A stretch of 64,000 nucleotides of DNA from Ilyomonas limi (GCF_005233845.1 NZ_SZQL01000012.1:142087-206086), one strand, 5' to 3'; numbered from the stretch's first letter, positions 35,212 through 44,859 are shown. The notes: a model not told the origin generated them from the sequence alone. Translations and numbers: made by a program.

Positions 35212-37176
35212 ATGAAAAAACTTCTATCCTTCTCTTTGCTTGCTACGATTGGTATTGTTCAATTTGCACATGCACAAACTATCACCAAAAAACTACAAGA
35301 CATTAAGGGATTGCATCCCACGTATCTCGAATTTAGTGCTGCTGATGCACCTGCTTTTATAAGAGGCAATGTTTGGGTGCAGAATGAAAAACAAAAAATG
35401 GTACAGCAGGCTGCCAGGCTGCTGCGCAGCTCTACCGATGCACTTGGTTACACCAATTATCGTTATCAGCAAACCATCAATGGTATTCCGGTAGAAGATG
35501 CCGTATATATACTGCATGTAAAAGGTGGTAAAGTATTGGCAGAAAATGGCCGCTGGGCAAAAGATTATCCCAACAATCTGGCGGTGAGTGCTGCTTTAAA
35601 CGAAGCGGCTGCGTTGCAGCGTGCTTTGAATAAAATTGGTGCAAAAGAGTATAAATGGCAAAATGCCGCCGAAGAAGATTACCTGAAGCAGGAGACCGGC
35701 GACCGCAGTGCTTCTTACTATCCAAAAGGCACGCTGGTGTATTTTTCTGCAGGCGAAGATGTATCGGCACAAGACCTGCGGCTTGCTTACAAGTTTGATG
35801 TGTATGCTACTACGCCGCTGGTGCACAAATATGTATTTGTAGATGCTGCCAATGGTACTGTGCTGGGCACTAAAGATTTGATACAACCCGTTGATGGCAC
35901 TGCTGAAACAGCTTATAGCGAAACACAGCAAATTAGTACTACTAAAAATAGTGCCGGCAGGTACATACTCAAAGATAAAGTAAGAGGCAAAGGTATTGTA
36001 ACGATGAACATGAAAAAAGGGACTGACTACAGTGCTGCCGTTAACTTTGTGGATAATGATAACAACTGGAACAATGTAAATGCTGCAAAAGACCAGTATG
36101 CTACCGATGCCCATTGGGGGGCAGAAATGACATATGATTTTTATAAAGACGTATTTAACCGCAACAGTATTGATGATAATGGTTTTGCCATCAAAAGTTA
36201 TGTTCACTACGATAAAAACTATTTCAATGCTTTTTGGGATGGCGAAAAAATGACGTATGGCGACGGCGATGCATCCAATAATAATCAGCCGCTTACAGCA
36301 ATAGATGTATGCGGACATGAAATTACGCATGGGTTAACTACTTTTACTGCTAACCTCAACTATAGCAATGAATCCGGCGCACTCAACGAAGGCTTTAGCG
36401 ATATATTTGGTACCTGTGTAGAAGCTTTTGCCCGTCCTGAAAAGAAAGACTGGCTCATTGGTGGTGACTTTGGCGCTATCCGCGATATGAGCAATCCAAA
36501 TGCTTTCTCACAGCCCGATACATACAAAGGTAAAGCCTGGGCAAAAGGCCTGCTGGCATGGCTCGATAACGGTGGCGTACATACCAACAGCGGGGTATTG
36601 AACTATTGGTTTTACCTGATAAGCGAAGGCGGCAGCGGCACCAACGATAATGGACTGGCCTATAATGTAAAGGCAATTGGTATAACTAAAGCACAGGCTA
36701 TTGCCTATCGTACTTTAACTACTTACCTCGTGCCAACATCGGTATATAAAGATGCGAGAATGTATTCTATACAGGCCGCCAAAGATTTGTATGGTGCCAA
36801 ATCTTTTGAAGTAAACCAGGTGACTAAAGCCTGGAATGCTGTGGGCGTAAAAGCAACTACTGCTACTGCTACCATAGAAAACGATGCACCGATAGCTGCT
36901 GTAAATCCAGCACTCAAAATAGCAAATGATATAAAAGTTTTCAGCATATACCCCAACCCGGTTAAGAACCGGTTTGCTTTGGAGTTTACGCAGGCAAAAG
37001 CCGGTAAAGTATATGTAGATGTGTATAACATGGCTGGCACCAAAGTACACGAAGAAGTAATAGCAGCAATTGCAGGTGCAAACCGCATATCTGTTGCACT
37101 GCCTCAATTGAGTGCAGGTAATTATATTGTAAAGCTGAATAACGGTAATGCCACTACCATTCAGGTAGTGCAATAA
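35212..37176 (+). CDS. M4 (thermolysin-like) metallopeptidase with T9SS sorting domain
   Basis: A protein of 654 aa: signal peptide (~1-22, ends FAHAQ), FTP propeptide (~30-120), PepSY-like region (~125-225) and M4 catalytic domain. Zinc ligands are HEITH at ~369-373 and Glu ~393 (NEGFSDIFG). The catalytic His lies in GGVHTNSGVLNYWFYL. The C-terminal T9SS type A sorting domain (~585-654) has YPNPVKNRFAL and LSAGNYIVKL. It is a secreted, self-activating neutral protease exported by the type IX system. The TTG at 35206 adds only two residues; ATG at 35212 is better. Its 3' end shares the 37261-37308 terminator with the next gene. Confidence 0.94.
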   Translation: MKKLLSFSLLATIGIVQFAHAQTITKKLQDIKGLHPTYLEFSAADAPAFIRGNVWVQNEKQKMVQQAARLLRSSTDALGYTNYRYQQTINGIPVEDAVYILHVKGGKVLAENGRWAKDYPNNLAVSAALNEAAALQRALNKIGAKEYKWQNAAEEDYLKQETGDRSASYYPKGTLVYFSAGEDVSAQDLRLAYKFDVYATTPLVHKYVFVDAANGTVLGTKDLIQPVDGTAETAYSETQQISTTKNSAGRYILKDKVRGKGIVTMNMKKGTDYSAAVNFVDNDNNWNNVNAAKDQYATDAHWGAEMTYDFYKDVFNRNSIDDNGFAIKSYVHYDKNYFNAFWDGEKMTYGDGDASNNNQPLTAIDVCGHEITHGLTTFTANLNYSNESGALNEGFSDIFGTCVEAFARPEKKDWLIGGDFGAIRDMSNPNAFSQPDTYKGKAWAKGLLAWLDNGGVHTNSGVLNYWFYLISEGGSGTNDNGLAYNVKAIGITKAQAIAYRTLTTYLVPTSVYKDARMYSIQAAKDLYGAKSFEVNQVTKAWNAVGVKATTATATIENDAPIAAVNPALKIANDIKVFSIYPNPVKNRFALEFTQAKAGKVYVDVYNMAGTKVHEEVIAAIAGANRISVALPQLSAGNYIVKLNNGNATTIQVVQ

Positions 37177-37260
37177 GAACCGGATTTTTGAGATGTAAGC
37201 ATGAATGGTATGAAAGAAAATAAAGGATGATTGTTGTGTATTCTTTATAGCTCTGTTTAC

Positions 37261-37308
37261 AAATAAAGAAGGTTCCGAAGCTTTGGTGCGTCGGAACCTT
37301 CTTTATTT
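37261..37308. terminator. Bidirectional terminator between M4 peptidase and lipoprotein genes
   Basis: Perfect 18-bp stem (37261-37278 with 37291-37308; core AGAAGGTTCCGA) with a 12-nt loop, A-rich and T-rich at its two sides, placed between two convergent stop codons. Confidence 0.9.
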
Positions 37309-37312
37309 ATTG

Positions 37313-38158
37313 CTATCCTTTATGCTTTTGCGATGCAATACAATAGTTGTAACCTACCTGAAGGTTGGTAAGCCGGTGACCAAATGAACACTGGATGAAT
37401 GGTGTATGCTGCTTGAAAGTGTATGCGCCGGACAGCGTAATGTAATTGTACCGGCGCGGCGGCGCTTCGTAAAAGTAGGTGAGCTGTGTATTTCTATAAT
37501 CTTTACCTGCAATCCAGCTATACGTTAAGTCTATATTGAACCATTCCTGTTTTCTGGATTTGATAGATAACTCGCTGCCAAAGGACAAAGTATTAAGTGT
37601 GCCGCTGGTTGCCAGCCCGGTTATAACAACCGAATCGTTGTACAGATCTCTTCTGAACCTTTTATAATCCCCAAACTCTTGTTGAAAAGAAGGTGAAAAA
37701 TGAAGTATGCGCCATTCACTGCCATTCTCCAATGGTAAACAATACAATATACCGGCATTCAGGTTGAAACTGCCAAAATAGTAAGCGCCGGTATGCGCAT
37801 TGATGTAGCTGGTATCGAAGTTGGGATTAACAACATAACCCTCCTTAAATGCTCTTGCATGATATAAACCGCTGCTAAGCCCTGTGCCATACCATACTTT
37901 CCACCTTGCAAACTGGTGGGCATTGTAAATATTACCCTGCCAGGTATATACATCATCATGCAGGTTTTGATTGGTGCTTCCAAAAGTAATGGTGCTATTG
38001 GCATATAAGCTGCTTTTTACACTGTCCGACATAAAAGGCAACGTGCGATAGCTATTGCTGCTGCCATACATGGGGCTTACGTAATATGAACTAGTGCGGC
38101 AACTTGTAAACAGGAATAATGAAACCAGGTATATAATACAGTAAGCAGTTAATCTCAT
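37313..38158 (-). CDS. Outer-membrane lipoprotein, probable beta-barrel, unknown
   Basis: A 281-aa lipoprotein: signal with lipobox FTSC (Cys20), then a long aromatic, beta-strand-rich region with alternating hydrophobic residues and Gly/Tyr turns (e.g. YFGSFNLNAGILYCLP, FNIDLTYSWIAGK, YNYITLSGAYTFKQHT). It has no Zn or catalytic motif. The pattern fits a small outer-membrane barrel or beta-sandwich, as in many Bacteroidota envelope proteins. I cannot name a family. It is followed by the shared terminator at 37261. Confidence 0.68.
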   Translation of the reverse strand: MRLTAYCIIYLVSLFLFTSCRTSSYYVSPMYGSSNSYRTLPFMSDSVKSSLYANSTITFGSTNQNLHDDVYTWQGNIYNAHQFARWKVWYGTGLSSGLYHARAFKEGYVVNPNFDTSYINAHTGAYYFGSFNLNAGILYCLPLENGSEWRILHFSPSFQQEFGDYKRFRRDLYNDSVVITGLATSGTLNTLSFGSELSIKSRKQEWFNIDLTYSWIAGKDYRNTQLTYFYEAPPRRYNYITLSGAYTFKQHTPFIQCSFGHRLTNLQVGYNYCIASQKHKG

Positions 38159-38305
38159 AAAGAGTTTTGTTTTAAAAAGACGCCTGCCAGCAGGTAACTG
38201 CTGCTTAAAACATAATTTTTAGTTGTAAATTAAATCAGGACTGGTTAGTCTTTATCTTTTTATCTCTTCGTGCACCTTTTTGCGTGTACACGGTTCCAAA
38301 AAACA

Positions 38306-39355
38306 TTACTCTTTTTTAGTTTCCAAAGTAAAGCCTATAGTGGTGCCCACATCGGGTTTGCTGCGTACATGAATAACCTGTCCGTGTGCTTCTATAATGT
38401 GCTTGCAAATAGCCAGTCCCAGGCCTGTGCCGCCAATATCCCGGCTGCGGGCAACATCGGTGCGGTAAAAACGCTCAAAAACGCGGGGTAAATGCTCGGC
38501 GGCAATACCAATACCATCATCGCCAATCTCTATCAGTGCATGTGCTTCATCAGTTTTATAAAAGCTTGCGGTAATGTGTCCGCCATAGCGACCATACTTG
38601 ATGGCATTCTCCACTAAATTAAATAATACCTGCTTTATTTTTTCTTTATCAGCATATACAAACAGCGGCGGTTCGCAGCCTTTTTTGATAGTAGCTTTAA
38701 TGTTTTTGGCATTGGTAAGAATATACAAAGATTGGTACACTTCCCTTATCACCTCCTGAATAACAAATTTTGTTTTATTAATACGTTGCTCGCCGCTTTC
38801 CAGCCTGGATATTTCATCTAAATCATTTACTAAGTTTACCATGCGCTCCACATTACGGGCGGTGTTTTGCAAAAACTTTTTGTTCAATCGGGCATCTTCC
38901 ATGGCGCCTTGCAGCAGCGTTTCCACATAGCCTTGTATAGCAAAAATGGGCGTCTTAAACTCGTGCGATAAGTTTTGCAAAAATTCCTTGCGGTATGCCT
39001 CATTAGTTTTTAGCATTTCTATCTCTTCCCTGCGTTGCTGCGCCCACTTGGCCACATCTTCCTGCACTTCATCAATGCTCTTTTGCGGCAATACATACTT
39101 GTAGTAGGTTTCTTCCTTTTTGGTGGCTTTTGTTTGATAAATGAATTTATAAATGAGTTTTATTTTTCGATAAATAAACCATTGCAATACAAAACGGATA
39201 AGAAAATAACTGCCAAAAAAAGTAACAGCAATAGCTACCAGCGCAATCACCGGATGCGAGCTGACAATAAAGAAAACGATGCCTTCGGGTATTGATAAAA
39301 TCAACGCCGTAAATAGCGATAACTGGTTGGGCGTAAGATTTTTTGTTTCAAACAT
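38306..39355 (-). CDS. Sensor histidine kinase (PhoR-like)
   Basis: A 349-aa membrane kinase: two N-terminal helices (~10-33 and ~36-60) with almost no periplasmic loop, then a linker (~65-115), HisKA with H-box NLSHEFKTPIFA (His131), N-box LVENAIKYG, and G boxes DDGIGIA and GTGLGLAICKHI. The lack of a periplasmic sensor is like PhoR, which senses through the Pst/PhoU complex. It lies 53 bp downstream of the OmpR-type regulator gene, its likely partner. Target genes cannot be inferred. Confidence 0.9.
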   Translation of the reverse strand: MFETKNLTPNQLSLFTALILSIPEGIVFFIVSSHPVIALVAIAVTFFGSYFLIRFVLQWFIYRKIKLIYKFIYQTKATKKEETYYKYVLPQKSIDEVQEDVAKWAQQRREEIEMLKTNEAYRKEFLQNLSHEFKTPIFAIQGYVETLLQGAMEDARLNKKFLQNTARNVERMVNLVNDLDEISRLESGEQRINKTKFVIQEVIREVYQSLYILTNAKNIKATIKKGCEPPLFVYADKEKIKQVLFNLVENAIKYGRYGGHITASFYKTDEAHALIEIGDDGIGIAAEHLPRVFERFYRTDVARSRDIGGTGLGLAICKHIIEAHGQVIHVRSKPDVGTTIGFTLETKKE

Positions 39356-39408
39356 AATAATGATTAACAGGCTGGTGGAGGGCTACTTGTAAAGTACATC
39401 TACATATA

Positions 39409-40101
39409 TCAACATTCAAATTTGTAACCAACGCCTTTTACGGTAGTAATGCAGTCAACACCCATCTTTTGCCTTATTTTACGGATATGCACATCTATAG
39501 TGCGGTCGCCCACAATTACGTCAGTGCCCCATACAGTGTTTAAGATTTCGTTGCGAAGAAATACCCTGCCGGGCTTGGATATAAGCAGGTATAATAGTTC
39601 AAATTCTTTTTTAGCTAATGTTACTTCTTTACCATTGACCGTTACTACAAAGCGTACCGGATCTATGATAATACCGTCAGACTGTAAAGTCTTATTTTCG
39701 GCTATCTCGGCAAGCGGCTTGCCTGTTCTTCTAAACAGTGCATTGATGCGGCTTACCAATACTTTGGGACTCACCGGCTTACTAATGTAATCATCGGCGC
39801 CTATTTCCAGCCCTTTGATGTGCGAAACATCATCGTTTACAGCAGTTAAAAATACAATGAGTGTGTCATCAAATGCATCCTGTGCGCGCAGCGTGCGGCA
39901 TACTTCAATGCCTGTTTTGTAAGGCATCATGATGTCGAGAATAATTAATTGCGGCATTACTTCTTTTGCCTTTTCCAGTGCTTCTTTACCATCGCGTGCA
40001 GTATAAATGTCATAGCCTTCTTTATGTAGATTGAAGCCGATAATTTCCAAAATGTCAGGCTCGTCGTCTGCAATCAAAATTTTTTTCCCGGTACTTTCCA
40101 T
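39409..40101 (-). CDS. OmpR/PhoB-type response regulator
   Basis: A 230-aa two-domain regulator. The receiver has acidic DDE (12-14), phospho-Asp56 (LIILDIMMP), Thr (VFLTAVN) and Lys (YISKPVS). The winged-helix DNA-binding domain (~135-230) has LTLAKKEFELLYLL-type sequence and ends in DRTIDVHIRKIRQKMG and GVGYKFEC. The paired kinase follows on the same strand. The name PhoB is likely by layout but not proven, as no Pst or Pho genes are nearby. Confidence 0.92.
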   Translation of the reverse strand: MESTGKKILIADDEPDILEIIGFNLHKEGYDIYTARDGKEALEKAKEVMPQLIILDIMMPYKTGIEVCRTLRAQDAFDDTLIVFLTAVNDDVSHIKGLEIGADDYISKPVSPKVLVSRINALFRRTGKPLAEIAENKTLQSDGIIIDPVRFVVTVNGKEVTLAKKEFELLYLLISKPGRVFLRNEILNTVWGTDVIVGDRTIDVHIRKIRQKMGVDCITTVKGVGYKFEC

Positions 40102-40230
40102 TAACGATTTGTTTACACAAAATTAAAATTCATTTATCAGTGCCTGTATGTTGCCGCATTATATTATTGTTAAGCAAAAAGTATGGCGTTTGGTTATATT
40201 TTTGCTTCATTGAACCACCGTTTTTGATTT

Positions 40231-40347
40231 TTTTTGAACCACAAAGGCACAGGGAACAAAAAGGGACACAAAGCGTAGCATAAAATACTTTGTGTAACGC
40301 TATCTGCCGGCAGGCAGGTTCTTATCTTCGTGACTTCGTGGTTCAAA
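40231..40347. repeat. R2 inverted-repeat element, copy 1
   Basis: Left arm 40231-40250 (TTTTTGAACCACAAAGGCAC) is matched on the other strand by right arm 40330-40347 at 16 of 18 positions. An inner ACACAAAG/CTTTGTGT pair (40266-40273/40288-40295) and CTGCCGGCAG palindrome (~40305-40314) lie between them. Single-arm relatives are at 58102-58138 and 60401-60426. Confidence 0.7.
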
Positions 40348-40377
40348 TGGAACTTAAGAAAGAAAATAAATGCTGTG

Positions 40378-42570
40378 ATGATAAGAAATGTTACTGTTCT
40401 GCTGCTTTTGATTTGTGTGTTGTGTACTATACAACCTGTTGCTGGCCAACAAAACGCCATTCCGCTAATGCGCCAAACTTTTCACGACCGTATTGATGCT
40501 GCGCAAAAGCACCTGCTGCGGCTGGATGGCACGCCTGACAATGAGATGAACCTGACGGATGATGAAGATATGAATCTGCAGCTTACCTATACCGCTACCA
40601 GGCGCATAGATGATCTGCAAAACAACATAGAAAAAGATACTACACTTAATGGCAATGATAAGATACGTTACCTGCGCGGAATGAGTGAAGTACTCGAATT
40701 ATTTAACCGGTATTACCGCTTTCAAATGGCTAAGGCTTCCAACTTTCCGGTACTGGTCAATACTTACACGCAGGCAATAGCATTGGATAAGCAAAATATT
40801 TCTATACAACATATTATTGCAAAAAGCAGCTACGAGGTGGGTAATATCTTGATCCAAAGTATTGCTTTTGCAGACAATCCCGGCATTGCACAGGCAAAAA
40901 ATATCGTATTTCTCAAAGACTGCAAGCTGCACCCCGATAAAATTTTGTCTTATCTCAACAGCAACTCCAACTATCCGTTTACCGATAGTCTGATTATTGA
41001 GGCAGCCCGCTACGATCCCGATCAGTTTTATGACTATGCGCAGGGTTACGGGCAACTGGCGAGTAAAATAAAGAATAGTCCCGATACACTGGTACAAACC
41101 ATTAGCAAGCTGGCGGTTCGCAAATCGGGCCGGCTATATTTCCCTTTCCTTGATAACTTATACCATGGTAAGGTAACACTGGATGAAATTGATGCGGTAA
41201 AAGATGATATACCCAAGTATTATAGCTTGCTGGTGAAAACGAAAATAGACTATATGGACCGCGTGATGCAACGCGATACCCCTATGGGTTTGGTTGCCAT
41301 TGATGCAGGTCTTACCGAAAAAGGCAAATATTACATAAACACCATCAACGGCTTGCACGAGTCTCCAAATAATGTGCGCTTTAAAATATTGGAAGGCCTT
41401 TCGCCGGAGGAATTGTATTATTTAGCCGTGATGCAGGAAGAACTCATTTATACATCCAGTTATGTACAAGGCGTATATCCGCGTATTTTTCAACGGATGA
41501 AAAACCCACGTGGCGATTCTTTGCTTATCAACGTGCGTTTTGACCATTTTAAAAAATGGATAAAAATGGCTGCCAACTACAATACGCTCGATGATTTTTT
41601 GAAGCGCATGGATAAGCAAAATGCGCTGGTGCTGATGAAAGCATTTGTAAACGGGCTAGATAAAGGTCGTGGCAAAGACAGCCTGGAAGACGCGGTGGAT
41701 GTTGCTGCCTCGTATGCCAGCATTTACGATAAAGATCTGCAAAGATTGGTGCTGCATCAGGTACAGGAAAACCTGCAAGCGGCGAAGCAAAACAACAACA
41801 AACGCGCACAGGATATTTACAGTATTCTCAATACCTTATTCTTATCTATGGACTCTTCCAATCAAATAGATGTGAGTAAAGAGCTTGGTATTCGCCCGGT
41901 GTATTTCATGCCCGATAAAAGCCTCGAAGATTCTGCCGGCAGGGTAGTGATTCAGCAGTTCTTTTATGGCGATAAAGATGGACAGAATATATTCAATGCA
42001 TTTGTAAATGCGTATAGCAACAGTAACTGGAAACGAACTTCTACCGAATATTGGGTTTCGTTTACCTCCACTAAAGGTAAACCTATCACCATTTATTCCA
42101 ACAGGCCATTGGATGAAAAACAAGCCCTGGACGATAAGGCCCAACATGAACTGGATGATTATTTAAGCGAACACGGTATTAGCCCTACGGTGGTGTTGCA
42201 TCGCGGACACAGCTATTACCTCAATGCCACGCTCGACCAATTGCCTTCATCGGCGCAGGTAGTACTGCTGGGTAGCTGCGGTGGGTATCAAAGCCTGAGC
42301 CGTGTGCTCTCTATTTGTCCTGAAGCGCATATTGTTTCTTCCAAGCAAACGGGTAGCGGATTAATAAACCTGCCAATGATTAACGGCATTGTAGAAAAGC
42401 TGCGGCATGGTAAAGATTTAGATTGGCCGGCTATGTGGGAAACATTCCGTAAGCAGTTTAGCAGCGGACAAACCAAAGAATTGTTTGATGATTATGTGCC
42501 GCCCTATAAAAATTTAGGTGCTACTTTCATTATGGCTTATACGAAGCTGCAGAATAAGGATAATGGGTAA
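40378..42570 (+). CDS. Secreted protein with C-terminal caspase-like (clan CD) domain, unknown
   Basis: A protein of 730 aa (from the ATG at 40378) with a signal peptide ending near PVAGQQ, a long helical region (~25-500) of no known family, and a C-terminal domain (~510-730). There a strand-like TVVLHRGHSYYL (His608, His611) is followed by AQVVLLGSCGGY (Cys634). This is the order of a catalytic His then Cys, each after a hydrophobic strand, as in clan CD cysteine peptidases (caspase, gingipain, CHAT). The spacing (23 residues from His611 to Cys634) is short. A GTG at 40330 lies in repeat sequence, so ATG 40378 is preferred. Function is inferred; the family is unassigned. Confidence 0.7.
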   Translation: MIRNVTVLLLLICVLCTIQPVAGQQNAIPLMRQTFHDRIDAAQKHLLRLDGTPDNEMNLTDDEDMNLQLTYTATRRIDDLQNNIEKDTTLNGNDKIRYLRGMSEVLELFNRYYRFQMAKASNFPVLVNTYTQAIALDKQNISIQHIIAKSSYEVGNILIQSIAFADNPGIAQAKNIVFLKDCKLHPDKILSYLNSNSNYPFTDSLIIEAARYDPDQFYDYAQGYGQLASKIKNSPDTLVQTISKLAVRKSGRLYFPFLDNLYHGKVTLDEIDAVKDDIPKYYSLLVKTKIDYMDRVMQRDTPMGLVAIDAGLTEKGKYYINTINGLHESPNNVRFKILEGLSPEELYYLAVMQEELIYTSSYVQGVYPRIFQRMKNPRGDSLLINVRFDHFKKWIKMAANYNTLDDFLKRMDKQNALVLMKAFVNGLDKGRGKDSLEDAVDVAASYASIYDKDLQRLVLHQVQENLQAAKQNNNKRAQDIYSILNTLFLSMDSSNQIDVSKELGIRPVYFMPDKSLEDSAGRVVIQQFFYGDKDGQNIFNAFVNAYSNSNWKRTSTEYWVSFTSTKGKPITIYSNRPLDEKQALDDKAQHELDDYLSEHGISPTVVLHRGHSYYLNATLDQLPSSAQVVLLGSCGGYQSLSRVLSICPEAHIVSSKQTGSGLINLPMINGIVEKLRHGKDLDWPAMWETFRKQFSSGQTKELFDDYVPPYKNLGATFIMAYTKLQNKDNG

Positions 42571-42625
42571 TTTTTTAGTAGGATAAGGATGTAACTGGTG
42601 TTTCACTGATTAAACTGATAAGATG

Positions 42626-42660
42626 AAAAGTGCCGGACTTTCAGGATGTCCGGCGCTTTT
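42626..42660 (+). terminator. Intrinsic terminator after the 40.4-kb gene
   Basis: Stem AAAAGTGCCGGA (42626-42637) with TCCGGCGCTTTT (42649-42660), one G-T wobble, followed by TT, about 55 bp beyond the stop codon. Confidence 0.82.
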
Positions 42661-43193
42661 TTATCAGGTTAGCGTGTGTGCGTTTTAAATATTCGTCTCT
42701 GCTGGTGAAAAGCATCATAGCTGTTGGGAAGAAGGGTTAAAACAGCGTTACCTGTTGGACCAACGTCATTCTTCGCTGCTACCCGTAATGAAGGCGATAC
42801 GCTACTTTAAATTAACAGTATTTAGGTTTCGTACGCGGATGTCTCCCGGTCTGCATTTTATTTACAGCTATGTTCATCTGCTTATTACGACAAATAAAAA
42901 GAGAGACTTTTTTTGGATGTTTTGATAAGGGACATGCTGGTGGTTTGGGTGAGGCCGAAAATACCCCTTGTTTTTTATCTCCAGATGCGCGTTGCTAACA
43001 CCAGCAAAAAATGGTAAGGCAGCGCAGCAAATAGCTTGAAATGTACGTCCTTTGAATCTCGTTCAGTATAATTGCTGTCTTCCGGATGAGTGAATTTTAA
43101 ATGTCAGTGCTGCCCCGTACAGTAAAATACAAATCAATGCCGCAAAGATCTGCGCCCAATATTTCTACTCGGTCGTTCGTTTATTCAACAATC
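42661..43193. other. Long intergenic region (533 bp) without a recognised gene
   Basis: I find no credible ORF, RNA or clear repeat. One stretch near 42757-42800 (GTTGGACCAACG, then GTCATTCTTCGC) is weakly like parts of the R1 arms but too diverged to call. The spacer presumably holds the PdeM promoter. Confidence 0.35.
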
Positions 43194-43853
43194 ATGTCCA
43201 CACCCATACATCACATTATCCACAACAATACCTTTTGGCTTTCGCCGCAACGCTGCCTCTATTGGGAAGAAGCGCAGGCATTGATTGTATCGGATTTACA
43301 CCTTGGCAAAACCGGGCATTTTCGCAGGCAGGGTATTGCAGTGCCACAGGCAGTTTATAAAGAAGATTTGCAATGTCTATTTAGCCAGATACAATACTAC
43401 AAGCCCAAACAACTGATTATTGTAGGCGATCTGTTCCACAGCAAAGAAAACCGTGAACTGGATTTATTTATAAGATGGCGCAACGATATACCCCAGGTTG
43501 ATGTTCATTTGGTGAAGGGAAATCACGATATTTTAAAAAATGAGTGGTACAGCAATGCCAATATTGGCATTAGCCAGGAACAGTTGTGTATAGACCAGTT
43601 TATTTTTACCCACGAAGCTACTGCTGCCAATTGCACCGGCAACAATCAGTCTTATATTTTTAGCGGACATATTCATCCGGGGGTATCAATACATGGACTG
43701 GGCAGGCAATCACTTACCTTTCCATGCTATTTCTTTGGCGAATGGTATGCAGTATTGCCCGCATTTAGTAAGTTCACCGGCGTAAAGGTAATGCATAAGA
43801 GTAAAGGCGATCATGTATTTGCTATTGTAAACCAATCGGTAATGAAAGTCTGA
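43194..43853 (+). CDS. pdeM: Ligase-associated DNA damage response endonuclease PdeM-like metallophosphatase
   Basis: A protein of 219 aa with the calcineurin-like metallophosphatase motifs in order: SDLHLGKTGHF (DxH), VGDLFHSKEN (GDxxH), KGNHD (GNHD), HE and FSGHIHPG (GHxH), plus PdeM-type spacing and a terminal FFGEWYAVLPAFSKFTG. PdeM acts with a DNA ligase and helicase (Lhr-like) in DNA repair in other bacteria. Here none of those genes is adjacent. The first start at 43101 would add 31 unlikely residues, so ATG 43194 is chosen. Confidence 0.9.
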   Translation: MSTPIHHIIHNNTFWLSPQRCLYWEEAQALIVSDLHLGKTGHFRRQGIAVPQAVYKEDLQCLFSQIQYYKPKQLIIVGDLFHSKENRELDLFIRWRNDIPQVDVHLVKGNHDILKNEWYSNANIGISQEQLCIDQFIFTHEATAANCTGNNQSYIFSGHIHPGVSIHGLGRQSLTFPCYFFGEWYAVLPAFSKFTGVKVMHKSKGDHVFAIVNQSVMKV

Positions 43854-43979
43854 TTTTGAATCCCGATATTCCTGATACGTCTGATTTTTTCTTATTAGGT
43901 TGATAAGAATGCGCTACTTCATTCTTTGTGTAGCTTCTTCTCATAGTACCTTGGCAATTTAAAATAGTGGCTCAGAAAA

Positions 43980-44008
43980 CAAAAAGCAGCTATCATAGCT
44001 GCTTTTTT
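43980..44008. terminator. Intrinsic terminator of ssb
   Basis: Stem with AAAAAGCAGC (43981-43990) and GCTGCTTTTT (43998-44007), loop TATCATA, just past the minus-strand ssb stop and convergent with PdeM. Confidence 0.82.
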
Positions 44009-44031
44009 GTATATCAATAATGTAAAATTAT

Positions 44032-44502
44032 TTAGAAAGGTAAGTCATCCATTGGTTCGTCCTGGGTAGCAACCGGTGCTGCCTGCGTTGCGGGTTGCGT
44101 ATTATAATTGTTGTTGTATCCGTAAGAGGTATTGCCGCCCTGCTGCTGTTGTTGCTGGTTATCGTTTTGTCCGCCGCTTTCGTTATTGCGGCCGCCAAGC
44201 AACTGCACATATTGCACATTAAGGCGCAATGAGGCACCTTGCTTGCCGTCGTTGGAGGTATAAGTACGCACATCCGGGCTGCCTTCCAAATAAACGTTTG
44301 TACCTTTTTTAAGATACGGGGCTATGCCGGTACGGTCGCTCCAGTAAGCACATTCTACCCAAATTGTTTTTTCTTTTGGCGTACCCGAACTGTCTTTAAA
44401 CTTCTCGGTATGGGCAACATTGAAGTTGATAACGTTTTTACCGTTTACATTGTTTACAACGCAATCTTTTCCAAGATTGCCGATGAGCGTTAACTTTATC
44501 AT
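44032..44502 (-). CDS. ssb: Single-stranded DNA-binding protein
   Basis: A 156-aa SSB: N-terminal OB fold (~1-105) with LIGNLGKDCVVN and the SDRTGIAPYLKKGTNVYLEG region, then a Gln/Asn-rich linker (NDNQQQQQQGG) and the acidic tip EPMDDLPF that binds partner proteins. It coats single-stranded DNA in replication and repair. The ATG at 44502 gives the family start MIKLTLIGNLG. The transcript ends at the hairpin at 43980-44008. Confidence 0.95.
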   Translation of the reverse strand: MIKLTLIGNLGKDCVVNNVNGKNVINFNVAHTEKFKDSSGTPKEKTIWVECAYWSDRTGIAPYLKKGTNVYLEGSPDVRTYTSNDGKQGASLRLNVQYVQLLGGRNNESGGQNDNQQQQQQGGNTSYGYNNNYNTQPATQAAPVATQDEPMDDLPF

Positions 44503-44859
44503 TTGTCTAAAATTTAAGTGAGTGAATATACATAAAATTCAACTCGGTGAATGCGTTGCGGCAAAAAAATTACAAACCTTTATATATGGTTTTTATAATG
44601 CGTTTTTAAACATTGTTGTACACAGTAGCGCATTTCTGTTGTTTGTATGCCTGTGGAGGCTTACATTGCACCTGCTGCAAACCTGTTGGCAATGCCTGCA
44701 AGCAGCATTTATTTGGTATTAAAATAGTAGTATTTTCATTAAAAAACGGTTGCAACCATTAAAAGGAAATAAAAAACTTTTAACATTTTACCGCCAAAAA
44801 GTTAAAAATACATAGCTTTATTCCTCAGAATATCAATATCAAAATCCCAAATTCAACTA

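Noticed and set aside
40330..40377. In-frame extension of the caspase-like gene from a GTG
   Set aside because: The codons come from the R2 repeat arm; the ATG at 40378 begins a normal signal peptide.
42757..42800. Possible fourth R1 copy
   Set aside because: Only short and imperfect likeness (GTCATTCTTCGC) with no paired arm or shared interior.
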